Shown here piece after piece: positions 46,094 to 56,155 of a stretch of 64,000 nucleotides of DNA; the stretch's first letter is position 1, and every line of letters starts with the position of its first letter. The position numbers and the translations under genes were made by a program. The stretch is from Kineosporia corallincola (lineage in GTDB: Bacteria > Actinomycetota > Actinomycetes > Actinomycetales > Kineosporiaceae): assembly GCF_018499875.1 (NCBI RefSeq), contig NZ_JAHBAY010000017.1, forward strand, positions 1 through 64,000, written 5' to 3'. The notes under the pieces were generated by a model, which made no database searches, was not told the origin of the DNA, and saw only the letters and a list, made by a program, of their open reading frames with translations.

Positions 46094-47266
46094 CTACGAC
46101 TGCGCGGAATCCGACGACGACGCGGAACCCGGTGACGACGCGGAACCCGACGACGACGCGGAACCCGGCGCTGACGAGCCGATCCGGCTCTTCAGCGCCC
46201 CGACCACCGGCTTGGCCTTGTCGGTGAGCACGATCAGCCCGGCCCCGGCACTGGCGACGGCCGGCCCGACCGCCGAGGTCAGGGCGCCGACCCGGTGGGC
46301 CACCCACTGCTGCTTGCTGGACGTGCGGGCCTGGTCGTCGAACAGGCCGTGCGAGCCGAAGTCGCGTCCGCCCGGGCCGTCCGCGGGCTCCCAGAGGTTC
46401 TGCGGCTGGTCGGCCGGGCGCGGGTCGGGCGTCTGCTGCGACGAGAACCCGGTGCGGGACAGGTACTTGTCCAGCACGGCCGGCACCAGGGCGTTGCCCA
46501 GGATGGTCTTGGCCGCGCCGGTACCCACCCAGTACTCGCGGCGTCCCGGGTGGTCGGCGGCGTACAGCACAGCCTGGGCGGCCACCTCGGGCTGGTAGAT
46601 CGGGGGCACCGGCTGGGCCTGCTTCGGCAGCCGGGAGAGCACCCAGGAGAACTGCGGGGTGTTCACCGCCGGCATCTGCACCATCGTGGTGCGGATGCCG
46701 CTGCCCTCGTTCATCAGCTCGATCCGCAGCGACTCGTGGAAGCCCTGCACGGCGTGCTTGGCCCCGCAGTAGGCGCTCTGGAGCGGGATCCCGCGGTAGG
46801 CCAGGGCCGAACCGACCTGGACGATGGCGCCGCGGTCGCGCGGGCGCATCAGCTTCAGGGCCGCCTGGGTGGCGTAGACCGTGCCCAGGTAGGTGACCTC
46901 GGTGACCCGCCGGAACTCCTCGGCGCTGACCTCGCTGAACGGGGCGAACACCGAGGTGAAGGCCGAGTTCACCCAGACATCGACCGGGCCCAGCTCGGTC
47001 TCCGCCCGCTCGGCGGCGCGCTGCACCGCCTCGGCGTCGGCCACGTCCACCGGGATCACCAGCGCCTCGCCGCCGGCCTCGCGCACCTCCCGGGCCGCTC
47101 CCTCGAGCCCGACCTCACCTCGGGCCAGCAACGCGACCTTCGCCCCGCGTCCGGCGAAGGCGACGGCCGTGGCCCGGCCGATGCCGGCGCTGGCTCCGGT
47201 GATGACGACGACGGGCGGGTTACCCGCTGCCTGGTCTGCTGACTGATCTGAAGAGACGGATGCCAT
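46094..47266 (-). CDS. short-chain dehydrogenase with repeat-rich C-terminal tail
   Basis: A 390-residue protein starting at the ATG at 47266. The first ~250 residues are a classical SDR: VVITGASAGIGRATAVAF for the cofactor and SAYCGAKHAVQGF with the active Tyr/Lys. A C-terminal extension of ~140 residues (usual SDR 250) includes a hydrophobic helix near GLIVLTDKAK and ends in a tail of SGSASS/SPGSAS repeats encoded by three 18-base units. Such long-tailed SDRs are common in actinomycetes and often unassigned. The nearby protein at 47436 is a second SDR in the opposite direction. Confidence 0.83.
   Translation of the reverse strand: MASVSSDQSADQAAGNPPVVVITGASAGIGRATAVAFAGRGAKVALLARGEVGLEGAAREVREAGGEALVIPVDVADAEAVQRAAERAETELGPVDVWVNSAFTSVFAPFSEVSAEEFRRVTEVTYLGTVYATQAALKLMRPRDRGAIVQVGSALAYRGIPLQSAYCGAKHAVQGFHESLRIELMNEGSGIRTTMVQMPAVNTPQFSWVLSRLPKQAQPVPPIYQPEVAAQAVLYAADHPGRREYWVGTGAAKTILGNALVPAVLDKYLSRTGFSSQQTPDPRPADQPQNLWEPADGPGGRDFGSHGLFDDQARTSSKQQWVAHRVGALTSAVGPAVASAGAGLIVLTDKAKPVVGALKSRIGSSAPGSASSSGSASSPGSASSSDSAQS
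46116..46169. repeat. 18-bp tandem repeat, three copies
   Basis: GACGACGCGGAACCCGGT and two near-identical units (46116-46133, 46134-46151, 46152-46169). They encode the Ser/Ala/Gly-rich tail of the SDR on the minus strand. Confidence 0.8.
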
Positions 47267-47435
47267 GAAGATCAGTGACGCAGCGCCGGGCAGGCCCTGC
47301 AACTCGACCTGCAACCCGCCCTGCGGCCCGAAACCCGCGACCCCGCGGGCCGGTGGGGCGGGTCGATTCGCCGACCCGGGCGATCGTTGCCAGGTTGTAC
47401 GTCGTCCCCACATCGGCAGCACCGGAAGGTATTCG

Positions 47436-48337
47436 ATGGATGCGTCCCCCGTCGTCCTGATCACCGGAGCGAGCGGAGGGATCGGCACCGCCGTCGCTCT
47501 CGCCTACGCCGGGCGGGGCGCGCGACTGGTGCTGACCGCCCGGTCGGCCGGGCTTCTGGACGAGCTGGTCGACGCGTGCGCGCGGGAGGGCGGTACGGCG
47601 GTCGCGATGCTGGTGGACGTCGCCGAGGCCGGCCAGGTGCGCGCCGCCGTCGACCGGGCGGTCGGCGAGTTCGGCCGGCTCGACGTCGTCGTCCACACCG
47701 CAGCGGTGGTGGCGTACGGACGCCTGTCGCAGGTTCCGGTGGACGTCTGGGACCGTGTGGTGGACGTCGGGGTGCGGGGGACGGCGAACGTCGCCCGCGA
47801 GGCGCTGCGGGTGTTCGAGCCGGCCCGGGCGGGCAGCCTGGTGATCGTCGGCTCGGTGCTCGGCCAGATCACCGCCCCGCGGATGGGCTCCTACGCCACC
47901 TCGAAGTGGGCCGTGCACGGCCTGGCCCGCACCCTGCAACAGGAGGCCCGGCAGACACCGGGCGTGCACGTGGCCCTGGTCTCGCCCGGTGGCATCGACA
48001 CCCGCATCTACCGCCTGGCCGCCACCTACGTGGGCCGGGCCGGGTCCCCTCCGCCGCCGGTGCTGCCGCCCGGGGCGGTGGCCCGCACCGTGCTGAAGGT
48101 GGTGGACCGGCGCCGCCGCACCGCTGCCGTCGGACCCCTCAACCCGCTGATGCGTCTCGGGTTCAGCGTCACCCCAAGGCTTTACGACGTGCTGGTGGGC
48201 CCGCTGTTCAACCGCCTGGCCCTGGCCCGGCGGCCCTCCCCGGCCGGGGAGGGCAACGTCTTCGGCCCTCGGAGGAGGTCTTGGAGGAGGTCTCCGGCGA
48301 GATCCCGGGCGAGATCAGCGACGCCGGGCCACGGTGA
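47436..48337 (+). CDS. short-chain dehydrogenase, frameshifted near its 3' end
   Basis: GGAAGG six bases before the ATG. LITGASGGIGTAVALAYAG and GSYATSKWAVHGLAR give the cofactor loop and the Tyr/Lys pair. In the reading frame, translation runs past 48270 as RRRSWRRSPARSRARS and on to 48791, over the antisense HNH gene, giving an abnormal 451-residue product. In the +1 frame the same DNA reads SEEVLEEVSGEIPGEISD, an acidic natural-looking tail that stops at 48337. Adding one base in the CCC at 48266-48268 joins them to ~300 residues, the usual size. The range given assumes that correction. Confidence 0.72.
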
Positions 48338-48776
48338 GCGACACCAGGAACTGACCGCCCCCGGCGTCCACCCCCGCCGTCACCGGCATCGCCGGGGTGA
48401 GCCGGGTGAACCGGTCCTCCAGCCAGTCGGCGGTGGCCCGGGCGTCGGCCTGGTCGGGGCAGCGGGCCACGATCTCGCGGCCGCCCTTGCGGAACAGCCG
48501 CTCGGCGACGGTGACCAGCGGGGCGGGCTCGACGATCATCGGGCCGGACGGCCACGGCACCACCGGCGTCACCGCGCCCTTCTTCGTGTTGCAGGCCCGG
48601 TGCGCCAGCCGTTCCGCCCCGGCGTAGTCGGCGCCCACCTTGGCCCGGGGCTTGTTGGTGCGGGCGTCGATGCTGGGACCGCGGTCGTCGTTCACCGAGG
48701 CGTCCGGATCGACCGGTTCGTCACACACCCAGCAACGCCAGCCGTCCTGGTTCCCGACGTCCTCAAGTTGGCTCAT
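48315..48776 (-). CDS. HNH-type zinc protein
   Basis: A 153-residue protein. CWVCDEPVD and LAHRACNTKKG supply Cys-x2-Cys and His-x3-Cys, and the middle SIDARTNKPRAKVGADY gives the HNH-like core, as in small actinobacterial HNH endonuclease-like proteins. The C-terminal half (IVARCPDQADARATADWL, then AGVDAGGGQFLVSL) is specific to this subfamily. ATG at 48776 with no strong ribosome site. It converges on the SDR at 47436, overlapping its corrected end by 23 bases. Role unknown. Confidence 0.75.
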   Translation of the reverse strand: MSQLEDVGNQDGWRCWVCDEPVDPDASVNDDRGPSIDARTNKPRAKVGADYAGAERLAHRACNTKKGAVTPVVPWPSGPMIVEPAPLVTVAERLFRKGGREIVARCPDQADARATADWLEDRFTRLTPAMPVTAGVDAGGGQFLVSLTVARRR

Positions 48777-48951
48777 GACCGGACACCGTAGCCGTTCACC
48801 TGCACGGAGGTCGGGTAGCCGCCAGGTCACGATCCGTGGCGACTTGGGTGGTTGATGCCAACTCGGCTTAGGCTCACGCTGTGGAGACGGCGCGAGAGGG
48901 TGTTTTTTGAGGAGATCGAACCCGGATGACCCGGCGCCGCCGGAGCCCCAC

Positions 48952-50493
48952 ATGATGACCGGCACGACCCTCGACGCCATGGGCGCCGGGGTGGTCGCCC
49001 TGCTCGTCCAGCCCCTGCTGCGCAAGGGCGAGCGGATCCGCGCCATCGTGCCCGAGGACCACGCGCACCGTCATCTGCACGTGGTGACCCGGCAGCGGTA
49101 CCTGTGCTTCGACCGCCGGCAGCAGAGCATCGTGCGCCAGTTCGAGGTGCGCACGGTCGTGCGGGCCGAGCAGACCCAGGACGGCATCAGCCACCGCGCC
49201 GACGTGGAGTGCTCCGACGGCACCTTCAAGGAGCTGCGGGTGGCCTCGGCCCAGGACGCCCGGATCCTGGGTGCCGCCGTGGAGCGGGCCTGCGACGAGG
49301 CGCTGCACGACGTCGACCCGCTGCTGCCCGACGAGACCGAGGACCCGACGGCCGATTTCATGCTCGCCTCGGCCGGTGACCAGTGGTCGCTGGTGGTCTC
49401 CCGGCCGGAGGTGCGCGCCCGCGACGCCTCGGCGGTGATCGCCGCGCTGGCCCCGATGCTCAGCAACCCGCTGCTGGCCCGGCGCAGCCTGGAGTCGGTG
49501 GTGCTCACCGTCGAGGGGTACGACGACCGCGAGGAGCTGTGGGAGATCCCGGAGGTCCGCACCTTCCTCCAGCACCTCGACGCCCGGTTCCCCTACTGGT
49601 TCTACTTCCTCGACAAGCAGACGGCCGGCCTGTCCGACGTCGTGCGCAGCGTGCTGCCCGTCGAGTTCACCAGCGACGACCTGCGCCGCCGCCTGACCAC
49701 CTCGTGGGTGCCGGCGCTGCGGCAGGTGTCGGCCTTCGCCGGGCTCGGCGACCAGGTGGCCGACGTGATGATCCAGCGGAGCCTGTCGTACCTGCGGCAG
49801 ACCCCGGGCGAACCGGTGACACCGCCGCTGCCCGAGCTGGCCGAGCCGGCCCTGCCCGAGCCCGACGACGACCGGCCCGAGCCCCTCGACCCGGAGGAGG
49901 TGATGGGCGACCTGGCCGAGCTGCTCGCCGATCTGCCGTCCGCCGCTGATCCGGGCCCGGGCGACGAGCTGCTGGTCTACCTCTGGTCGGTGCTGCGGGC
50001 CAGGAGCCTGGTGCGCCGCCAGACCCAGGTCGAGAACGTGCGCGCCGTGGCCTCGCTGCTGGCCCTGCACCGGCTGAAAACCGTTTTCCAGCATCATGCT
50101 TTCGGCGAGGGCGGACCGGAGGAGCACTACGAGTTCCCGTCCGCCGAGCTGATCGGTGAGTTCCCCCGGGCCGAGCCGTTCTGGATCGGGGTGCACGCCG
50201 GGGCGGACGCCACCTTCGACGCCCGCATCGAGCCGGGCGACACCACGGCCTGGGTGGTGGAGGCGCTGCACGACCTCGCCCGCAACCAGTACGACGAGGT
50301 CGTGCCCACGCTGCGCCGGGTGCTCGGCAGGGGCGTGCTCTTCGCGGCCCTGTGGACGTCGAACGACGACGACGCGCTCTACCCGGTGCCGGCGCCGGTG
50401 GTGGAGCGGATCGTGGGCCAGGACCCGACCGGGCAGGAGCTGACCGGCCGGGCCGCCGACGCCTGGGACTGGCTGCTCGACCAGGGACGCTAG
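48952..50493 (+). CDS. hypothetical protein with CRR6-like domain
   Basis: A 513-residue soluble protein starting at the ATG at 48952 (GGAG seven bases upstream; a TTG at 48907 would add 15 residues). Region 1 (~1-120) resembles a bacterial PH-like domain (HLHVVTRQRYLCFDRRQQS). Region 2 (~140-260) holds ELWEIPEVRTFLQHLDARFP followed by YWFYFLDK, very like chlororespiratory-reduction-6 (CRR6) proteins. Region 3 is a third domain ending in DAWDWLLDQGR. A Pro/Glu-rich hinge (PELAEPALPEPDDDRPEP) joins regions 2 and 3. Function unknown. Confidence 0.7.
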   Translation: MMTGTTLDAMGAGVVALLVQPLLRKGERIRAIVPEDHAHRHLHVVTRQRYLCFDRRQQSIVRQFEVRTVVRAEQTQDGISHRADVECSDGTFKELRVASAQDARILGAAVERACDEALHDVDPLLPDETEDPTADFMLASAGDQWSLVVSRPEVRARDASAVIAALAPMLSNPLLARRSLESVVLTVEGYDDREELWEIPEVRTFLQHLDARFPYWFYFLDKQTAGLSDVVRSVLPVEFTSDDLRRRLTTSWVPALRQVSAFAGLGDQVADVMIQRSLSYLRQTPGEPVTPPLPELAEPALPEPDDDRPEPLDPEEVMGDLAELLADLPSAADPGPGDELLVYLWSVLRARSLVRRQTQVENVRAVASLLALHRLKTVFQHHAFGEGGPEEHYEFPSAELIGEFPRAEPFWIGVHAGADATFDARIEPGDTTAWVVEALHDLARNQYDEVVPTLRRVLGRGVLFAALWTSNDDDALYPVPAPVVERIVGQDPTGQELTGRAADAWDWLLDQGR

Positions 50494-51134
50494 GCGCGGC
50501 AGCTGACCTCCATGCCCTCGGCGATCGGCAGCGCGATGCTGACGTAGCCGTTCGCCGGGTCGCGCACGTGCGCCAGGTAGTCGCCCACGCTCTCGAAGTC
50601 GGTGTTGTCGGCCACCACGAGAGCCCCTGGTGCGAGCCGGTTCTCGATTTTCCTGAGGACCGGCACGTACAGGTCTTTCCAGCCGTCCAGCAGCACCAGG
50701 CCGATCGGCCCGTCCACCGTGGCCAGGGTGTCGAGGGCGTCACCGGCCAGCACCGTGACGTGCTGGTCCAGGCCGGCCTCGGCGAAGGTGGCCCGTGCGG
50801 CGGCGACCTTGGTGGCGCTGAGCTCGGTGGTGTACACCTGCCCGATCCCGTTGTCGGCCACGGCCGCGGCCAGGTGCAGCGTGGAAATGCCGTAGGACAT
50901 GCCGAATTCGACCACGGTGGTGGGCCGGGCCGACCGTGTCAGGGCGTACAGCAGCCGGCCGCCCTCGGGAGAGAGCGGCATGTAGGCCTGTTCCAGGGCG
51001 TCGGCCTTCTCGGCCGCGTTCATCTCGGGGATCGGTTTCGCCGTGGGGGTGGGGCCTCGACGCGCGCTCTCGGCGGCGGCCGCGTACAACCGGTCCAGGA
51101 CGGCGACGGTGCGGGGTGCGCTCAGCGTGTTCAT
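50490..51134 (-). CDS. class I SAM-dependent methyltransferase (O-methyltransferase-like)
   Basis: A 214-residue Rossmann methyltransferase. VEFGMSYGISTLHLAAAV is motif I, VYTTELSATKVAAARATF the acidic loop, and LVLLDGWKDLYVPVL motif IV, as in the catechol-type O-methyltransferase group. It is divergent from the PKS cluster and overlaps the end of the previous gene by four bases. It could be a tailoring enzyme of the cluster or unrelated. Confidence 0.82.
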   Translation of the reverse strand: MNTLSAPRTVAVLDRLYAAAAESARRGPTPTAKPIPEMNAAEKADALEQAYMPLSPEGGRLLYALTRSARPTTVVEFGMSYGISTLHLAAAVADNGIGQVYTTELSATKVAAARATFAEAGLDQHVTVLAGDALDTLATVDGPIGLVLLDGWKDLYVPVLRKIENRLAPGALVVADNTDFESVGDYLAHVRDPANGYVSIALPIAEGMEVSCRA

Positions 51135-51403
51135 GTCCTCACCGTAATCCCGGCGGCGGCGGGCCGGTGAGCTGCGGGCCTTACCGGTTCCTGACATTCG
51201 CCGATCGGTATGCGGTGCTGCTCTTGGCATTTCTGACCCGGCCTGATCAAAGATTTGTAGGCGCACCGCCCCTGGTTCCGTTGACGCGCCGGTCCGGGCT
51301 GACCGACGATTGATGTCAGCTCGACCGAAGAGCTTTCATCCCCTGAAGCCTTGCCGTGCAACAGTTCTCGGCAATCTGCTGACGGGTCGTCTGAGGAGGG
51401 TGC
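51135..51403. promoter_or_regulatory. spacer before the PKS cluster
   Basis: 269 bases between the divergent methyltransferase and the first PKS gene. TTGACG (51281-51286) with GACGAT 18 bases later could be a promoter. GACCGA occurs at 51301-51306 and again at 51323-51328, two helical turns apart, a pattern like SARP sites. No cluster regulator gene is seen in the window. Confidence 0.3.
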
Positions 51404-52909
51404 ATGGACGCCGAGGTAGTCATTGTCGGAGCCGGGCCGGCGGGCCTCTTCCTGGCGGGCGAACTTCGCCTCGCCGGGATCTCGGTGATCGTGGTGGAGA
51501 AGCTGCACGAGCCCACCGGTGAGTCCCGCGGGCTGGGCTTCACCGCCCGCACGCTGGAGGTGTTCGGTCAGCGCGGGCTGCTCTCCCGGCTGGGCGAGGT
51601 GGAGACCACCGACCTGGGGCACTTCGGCGGCCTGCCGATCGACTTCTCGGTGCTCGGCGAGCCGAATTCCGGTGGTGTGAAGGGCATTCCGCAGGCAGTT
51701 ACCGAGGAGATGCTCGGTGACTGGGCGGCCGACCTGGGTGCGGACATCCGCCGGGCCCACGAGGTGACCGGCCTGCGCGACCTCGGCGACGCGGTGGAGG
51801 TCGAGGTCAGCGGGCCGATGGGGCCGCAGGTGCTGCGGGCCGCCTACCTGGTGGGCTGTGACGGCGGCCGCAGCACGGTGCGCAAGCTCGCCGGGTTCGA
51901 CTTCCCCGGCACCGCCTCCACGCTGGAGATGTTCCTGGCCGACGTGCGCCACCCCGACATCAGGGTCCGGATGATCGGCGAGACCGTTCCCGGCGGCATG
52001 GTGATGGCGGGCCCGCTGGGTGACGGCCTGTTCCGGATCATCGTGTGCGAGCGCGGCACCGAACCCAAGGCGCGCACCGAGCCGCCGTCGTGGGAGGAGA
52101 TCTCCTCCGCCTGGCAGCGTCTGACCGGGCAGGACATCAGCGGCGGAACCGCGCTGTGGACCAGTGCTTTCGGCAACGCGGCCCGGCTGGCCACGGAGTA
52201 CCGGCGGGGCCGGGTGCTGCTGGCCGGCGACGCCGCGCACATCCACCTGCCGGCCGGTGGCCAGGGCATGAACACCAGCATCCAGGACTCCGCCAACCTG
52301 GGCTGGAAGCTGGCCGCGGCCGTGCGCGGCACCGCCCCCGACGACCTGCTGGACAGCTACCACGAGGAGCGGCACCGGGTCGGCGAGCGCCTGCTGATGA
52401 ACACCCAGGCGCAGGGCCTGCTGTTCCTCAGCGGCTCGGAGATGCAGCCGCTGCGCGACGTGATGACGGAACTGATCGCGTTCGAGCCGGTCAGCCGGCA
52501 CCTGGCCGGCATGGTCAGCGGCCTGTCGATCCGCTACGACGTCGGCGGTGGTGACCACCCGCTGCTGGGCCTGCGCGTGCCGAACCTGACCCTGCGCACC
52601 GAGCAGGGCGAGCCCACGATGTTCGAGCTGCTCGCCGGCGCCCGCGGGGTGCTGCTGCTGCCGCCCGGTTCCGGGCTGGAGACCGTGGCCAAGGGCTGGG
52701 CGGACCGGGTCGACGTGGTGATCGGCGAGCCGGCCGGTGAGTCGGCCGACGAGCTGGGCGGGGCCCGGGCCCTGCTGGTGCGCCCGGACGGCCACGTGGC
52801 CTGGGTCGGCGCCGGGAGCGGCGACGACCTGAACGACACCGACCTCGACGTGGCGCTGCGGCGCTGGTTCGGGCTTCCCGTCGACGCCGGCGTCGCGGTT
52901 CCCGCCTGA
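51404..52909 (+). CDS. FAD-dependent aromatic polyketide monooxygenase (PgaE/UrdE-like)
   Basis: A 501-residue hydroxylase. The FAD Rossmann loop is [15 protein letters not shown], the conserved Asp-Gly is in [14 protein letters not shown], and the ribityl-binding motif is [19 protein letters not shown]. The C-terminal thioredoxin-like fold is present but lacks catalytic Cys. GAGGAGG precedes the ATG. As first gene of the core it corresponds in place and type to PgaE/UrdE/LanE, which hydroxylate C12 of the angucycline. Substrate specificity is inferred. Confidence 0.9.
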   Translation: MDAEVVIVGAGPAGLFLAGELRLAGISVIVVEKLHEPTGESRGLGFTARTLEVFGQRGLLSRLGEVETTDLGHFGGLPIDFSVLGEPNSGGVKGIPQAVTEEMLGDWAADLGADIRRAHEVTGLRDLGDAVEVEVSGPMGPQVLRAAYLVGCDGGRSTVRKLAGFDFPGTASTLEMFLADVRHPDIRVRMIGETVPGGMVMAGPLGDGLFRIIVCERGTEPKARTEPPSWEEISSAWQRLTGQDISGGTALWTSAFGNAARLATEYRRGRVLLAGDAAHIHLPAGGQGMNTSIQDSANLGWKLAAAVRGTAPDDLLDSYHEERHRVGERLLMNTQAQGLLFLSGSEMQPLRDVMTELIAFEPVSRHLAGMVSGLSIRYDVGGGDHPLLGLRVPNLTLRTEQGEPTMFELLAGARGVLLLPPGSGLETVAKGWADRVDVVIGEPAGESADELGGARALLVRPDGHVAWVGAGSGDDLNDTDLDVALRRWFGLPVDAGVAVPA

Positions 52910-52965
52910 GCCGGAGTCCGGCGCAACCACCGAAGAGCACCACCCGATTCGCGAGGAGACCGCAC

Positions 52966-53292
52966 GTGCACAGCACCCTGATCGTGGCCCGGATGGACCC
53001 GGCCGCCGGCCAGGACGTGGCCGCGTTGTTCGAGAAGTTCGACGCCACCGACATGCCACACCTGATGGGAACCCGCCGCCGGGAACTGTTCTCGTACCGG
53101 GGCCTGTACTTCCACCTCCAGGACTTCGACGAGAACCACGGCGGCGAGGCGATCCAGCAGGCCCGGACGATGCCGGCCTTCCAGCGGATCAGCGAGGACC
53201 TGAAGCCGTTCATCGGCGCCTACGACCCGGACACCTGGCGCTCGCCGGCCGACGCGATGGCCAGCCGGTTCTACCACTGGAGCCCGCGATGA
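52966..53292 (+). CDS. TcmI-type polyketide cyclase
   Basis: A 108-residue ferredoxin-like barrel. [18 protein letters not shown] and the central [17 protein letters not shown] match TcmI/PgaF/UrdF-family cyclases, which close the fourth ring. GAGGAG stands eight bases before the GTG start at 52966. Four-base ATGA overlap with KS-alpha shows coupling. Position between the monooxygenase and KS-alpha matches the urdF/lanF/pgaF slot. Confidence 0.92.
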   Translation: MHSTLIVARMDPAAGQDVAALFEKFDATDMPHLMGTRRRELFSYRGLYFHLQDFDENHGGEAIQQARTMPAFQRISEDLKPFIGAYDPDTWRSPADAMASRFYHWSPR

Positions 53293-54557
53293 GCCGGCGC
53301 GTGGTGATCACCGGGGTCGGCGTCATCGCCCCGGGCGGCATCGGCACGAAGAACTTCTGGAGCCTGCTCAGCGAGGGCCGCACCGCGACCCGCGGCATCA
53401 CCTTCTTCGATCCGTCGGCCTACCGGTCCCGGGTGGCCGCCGAGGCCGACTTCGACCCGGAGGAGCACGGCCTGAGCCCCCAGCAGATCCGCCGGATGGA
53501 CCGGGCCGGGCAGTTCGCGCTGGTCACCAGCCGTGAGGCGCTGGCCGACAGCGGGCTGACCGTGGATGATCTCGATCCCTCCCGCACCGGGGTGACGGTG
53601 GGCAGCGCGGTCGGCGCCACCATGGGTCTCGACCAGGAGTACCGGGTGGTCAGCGACGACGGCCGGCTCGGGCTGGTCGACCACACCTACGCCGTGCCGC
53701 ACCTGTACAACCACTTCGTCCCCAGCTCCTTCGCCGCCGAGGTGGCCTGGTCGGTGGGCGCGGAGGGACCGGTCAGCGTCGTGTCCACCGGCTGCACCTC
53801 TGGGCTGGACTCGGTCGGGCACGCCGTCGGCCTGATCCGTGAGGGCTCGGCCGACGTGATGATCGCCGGGGCCACCGACGCGCCGATCTCGCCGATCACG
53901 ATGGCCTGCTTCGACGCGATCAAGGCCACCACGCCGCGCAGCGAGGAACCGGAGCACGCCTCGCGCCCGTTCGACAACACCCGCAACGGATTCGTGCTGG
54001 GCGAGGGCTCGGCGGTGTTCGTGCTGGAGGAGCTCACCGCGGCCCGCCGTCGCGGTGCGCACATCTACGCCGAGATCGCCGGTTTCGCCTCGCGCTGCAA
54101 CGCCTTTCACATGACCGGGTTGCGCCCGGACGGGCGCGAGATGTCCGAGGCGATCACCACTGCGCTGAACGAGGCCCGGATCGACCCGACCGCGGTGGAC
54201 TACATCAACGCCCACGGCTCCGGCACCAAGCAGAACGACCGGCACGAGACCGCGGCGTTCAAGAGCAGTCTCGGAGACCACGCCTACCGGGTGCCGGTCA
54301 GCTCGATCAAGTCGATGGTGGGTCACTCGCTCGGGGCGATCGGCTCGATCGAGATCGCCGCCTCGGTGCTGGCGATGGAGAACGACGTGGTGCCGCCCAC
54401 CGCCAACCTGCACACCCCCGACCCCGAGTGCGACCTGGACTACGTGCCGATCACGGCCCGGGACTGGCGCACCGACACGGTTCTCAGCGTCGGCAGCGGC
54501 TTCGGCGGCTTCCAGAGCGCGATCGTGCTGACCACTCCCGGGAAGGCCGCGGCATGA
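53289..54557 (+). CDS. type II PKS ketosynthase alpha
   Basis: A 422-residue condensing enzyme. The active-site cysteine is Cys169 in STGCTSG, with the two conserved histidines in NAHGSGT and VGHSLGA. The start [15 protein letters not shown] and the glycine-rich [10 protein letters not shown] near the end are usual. It forms the heterodimer with the KS-beta that follows (ATGA overlap) and extends malonyl units on the ACP. Similar in length and order to PgaA/UrdA. Confidence 0.96.
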   Translation: MSRRVVITGVGVIAPGGIGTKNFWSLLSEGRTATRGITFFDPSAYRSRVAAEADFDPEEHGLSPQQIRRMDRAGQFALVTSREALADSGLTVDDLDPSRTGVTVGSAVGATMGLDQEYRVVSDDGRLGLVDHTYAVPHLYNHFVPSSFAAEVAWSVGAEGPVSVVSTGCTSGLDSVGHAVGLIREGSADVMIAGATDAPISPITMACFDAIKATTPRSEEPEHASRPFDNTRNGFVLGEGSAVFVLEELTAARRRGAHIYAEIAGFASRCNAFHMTGLRPDGREMSEAITTALNEARIDPTAVDYINAHGSGTKQNDRHETAAFKSSLGDHAYRVPVSSIKSMVGHSLGAIGSIEIAASVLAMENDVVPPTANLHTPDPECDLDYVPITARDWRTDTVLSVGSGFGGFQSAIVLTTPGKAAA

Positions 54558-55819
54558 GCGCCACCAGCATCAGCACCACCGGCGACGCCTCCGGCGGCGC
54601 CGAGGGCAGCGGACCGGTCACGGTCGTCACGGGCGTCGGCGTCACCGCGCCGAACGGGCTCGGGGTGGAGGACTTCTGGGCCGCCACCAGGGCCGGCAAG
54701 AGCGGCATCGGCCGGATCACCCGGTTCGACCCGGCCGGGTACCCCTCCCGGCTGGCCGGTGAGGTGCCCGGGTTCGTGGCCGCCGACCACCTGCCCGGCC
54801 GCCTGCTGCCGCAGACCGACCACATGACCCGGCTGGCCCTGGTCGCGGCCGACTGGGCCCTCCAGGACGCCGGGATCGGGCCGGGTGACGTGCCGGACTT
54901 CGACATGGGAGTGGTCACGGCCAGTTCCGCGGGCGGCTTCGAGTTCGGCGAGAACGAGCTGCGGGCGCTGTGGGGCCAGGGCAGTCAGTACGTCAGCGCC
55001 TACCAGTCCTTCGCCTGGTTCTACGCGGTGAACACCGGGCAGATCTCGATCCGCAACGGCATGCGCGGGCCCAGCGGGGTGCTGGTCAGCGACCAGGCCG
55101 GGGGACTCGACGCGCTGGCCCAGGGACGCCGGCTGATCCGCCGCGGCAGCACGCTGATCGTGTCCGGCGGGGTGGACGCGTCGATCTGCTCCTGGGGCTG
55201 GGCGGCTCAGCTGACCACCGGCCGGCTGAGCACCGGTGACGACCCGGCCACCGCCTACCTGCCCTTCGACCGGTCGGCCTCCGGGCACGTGGCCGGTGAG
55301 GGCGGGGCCCTGCTGATCCTGGAGAGCGAGGACGGCGCACGTCGCCGCGGCGCTCAGGTGTACGGCGAACTGGCCGGCTACGCGGCCACCTTCGACCCGG
55401 CTCCCGGCAGCGGCCGGCCGCCGGGCCTGGCCCGGGCGATCACGACGGCCCTGGACGACGCCGGGGTGCGGCCGGAGGACATCGACGTGGTGTTCGCCGA
55501 CGCCGCCGGGGTGCCGGAGCTGGACCGGATCGAGGCGGAGGCCATCACCTCGGTGTTCGGCGCCCGCCAGGTTCCGGTCACCGCACCCAAAGTGCTGACC
55601 GGTCGCCTGAACTCGGGTGCCGCCGCACTGGACGTGGTGACCGCGCTGCTGTCGCTGCGCGATGGCGTCATCCCGCCCACCACCGGCGTGCGGCTCGACC
55701 CGGAGTTCGACATCGACCTGGTCACGGCGGGTGCCCGCCCGGCCGACCTGCGCACCGCCCTGGTGCTGGCGCGCGGTCACGGCGGTTTCAACTCCGCCGT
55801 CGTCGTCCGCCGTTCCTGA
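54554..55819 (+). CDS. type II PKS ketosynthase beta (chain length factor)
   Basis: A 421-residue partner of KS-alpha. The cysteine is replaced by Gln181 in SDQAGG, the hallmark of the chain-length factor, which starts chains by decarboxylating malonyl-ACP and sets the product length. An N-terminal tail of ~20 residues ([17 protein letters not shown]) precedes [14 protein letters not shown]. Residue choice for length (decaketide for angucyclines) cannot be read by eye. Overlaps KS-alpha. Confidence 0.95.
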   Translation: MSATSISTTGDASGGAEGSGPVTVVTGVGVTAPNGLGVEDFWAATRAGKSGIGRITRFDPAGYPSRLAGEVPGFVAADHLPGRLLPQTDHMTRLALVAADWALQDAGIGPGDVPDFDMGVVTASSAGGFEFGENELRALWGQGSQYVSAYQSFAWFYAVNTGQISIRNGMRGPSGVLVSDQAGGLDALAQGRRLIRRGSTLIVSGGVDASICSWGWAAQLTTGRLSTGDDPATAYLPFDRSASGHVAGEGGALLILESEDGARRRGAQVYGELAGYAATFDPAPGSGRPPGLARAITTALDDAGVRPEDIDVVFADAAGVPELDRIEAEAITSVFGARQVPVTAPKVLTGRLNSGAAALDVVTALLSLRDGVIPPTTGVRLDPEFDIDLVTAGARPADLRTALVLARGHGGFNSAVVVRRS

Positions 55820-55859
55820 CCGGATCCCATCCGTACCTCTCACCGAAGGGCCAGACATC

Positions 55860-56129
55860 ATGCCTGCCAAGGAATTCACCCTCGACGACCTCAAGCGCAT
55901 CCTGCTGGCGGGGGCCGGCGCCGACGAGTCCGTCGACCTGGACGCCGACATCTCCGACACCGACTTCGAGACGCTCGGCTACGAGTCGCTGGCGCTGCTG
56001 GAGACCAGCAGCCGGATCGAGCGGGAGTTCGGCGTCAGCCTCGACGAGGGCGCGCTGTTCGACGCGAACACGCCGCGCGCCCTGATCGCGGTCGTGAACA
56101 ACCACCTGCTGGCGCTCGAGAGCGCCTGA
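55860..56129 (+). CDS. type II PKS acyl carrier protein
   Basis: An 89-residue ACP. The phosphopantetheine serine is Ser43 in LGYESLALLE; most type II ACPs have GYDSLA, so Asp is replaced by Glu. The acidic helix SRIEREFGVSLDE follows. GAAGG stands upstream of the ATG at 55860. Third part of the minimal PKS. Confidence 0.95.
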   Translation: MPAKEFTLDDLKRILLAGAGADESVDLDADISDTDFETLGYESLALLETSSRIEREFGVSLDEGALFDANTPRALIAVVNNHLLALESA

Positions 56130-56155
56130 GCCGCAACCGAAGAGGAGCACGGCAG

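Noticed and set aside
46116-46169. 18-base repeats as CRISPR or operator array
   Set aside because: They are contiguous, in frame, and encode the Ser-rich tail of the SDR.
48338-48791. C-terminal extension of the SDR at 47436
   Set aside because: It reads as antisense of the HNH gene, and the +1 frame gives a natural end at 48337.
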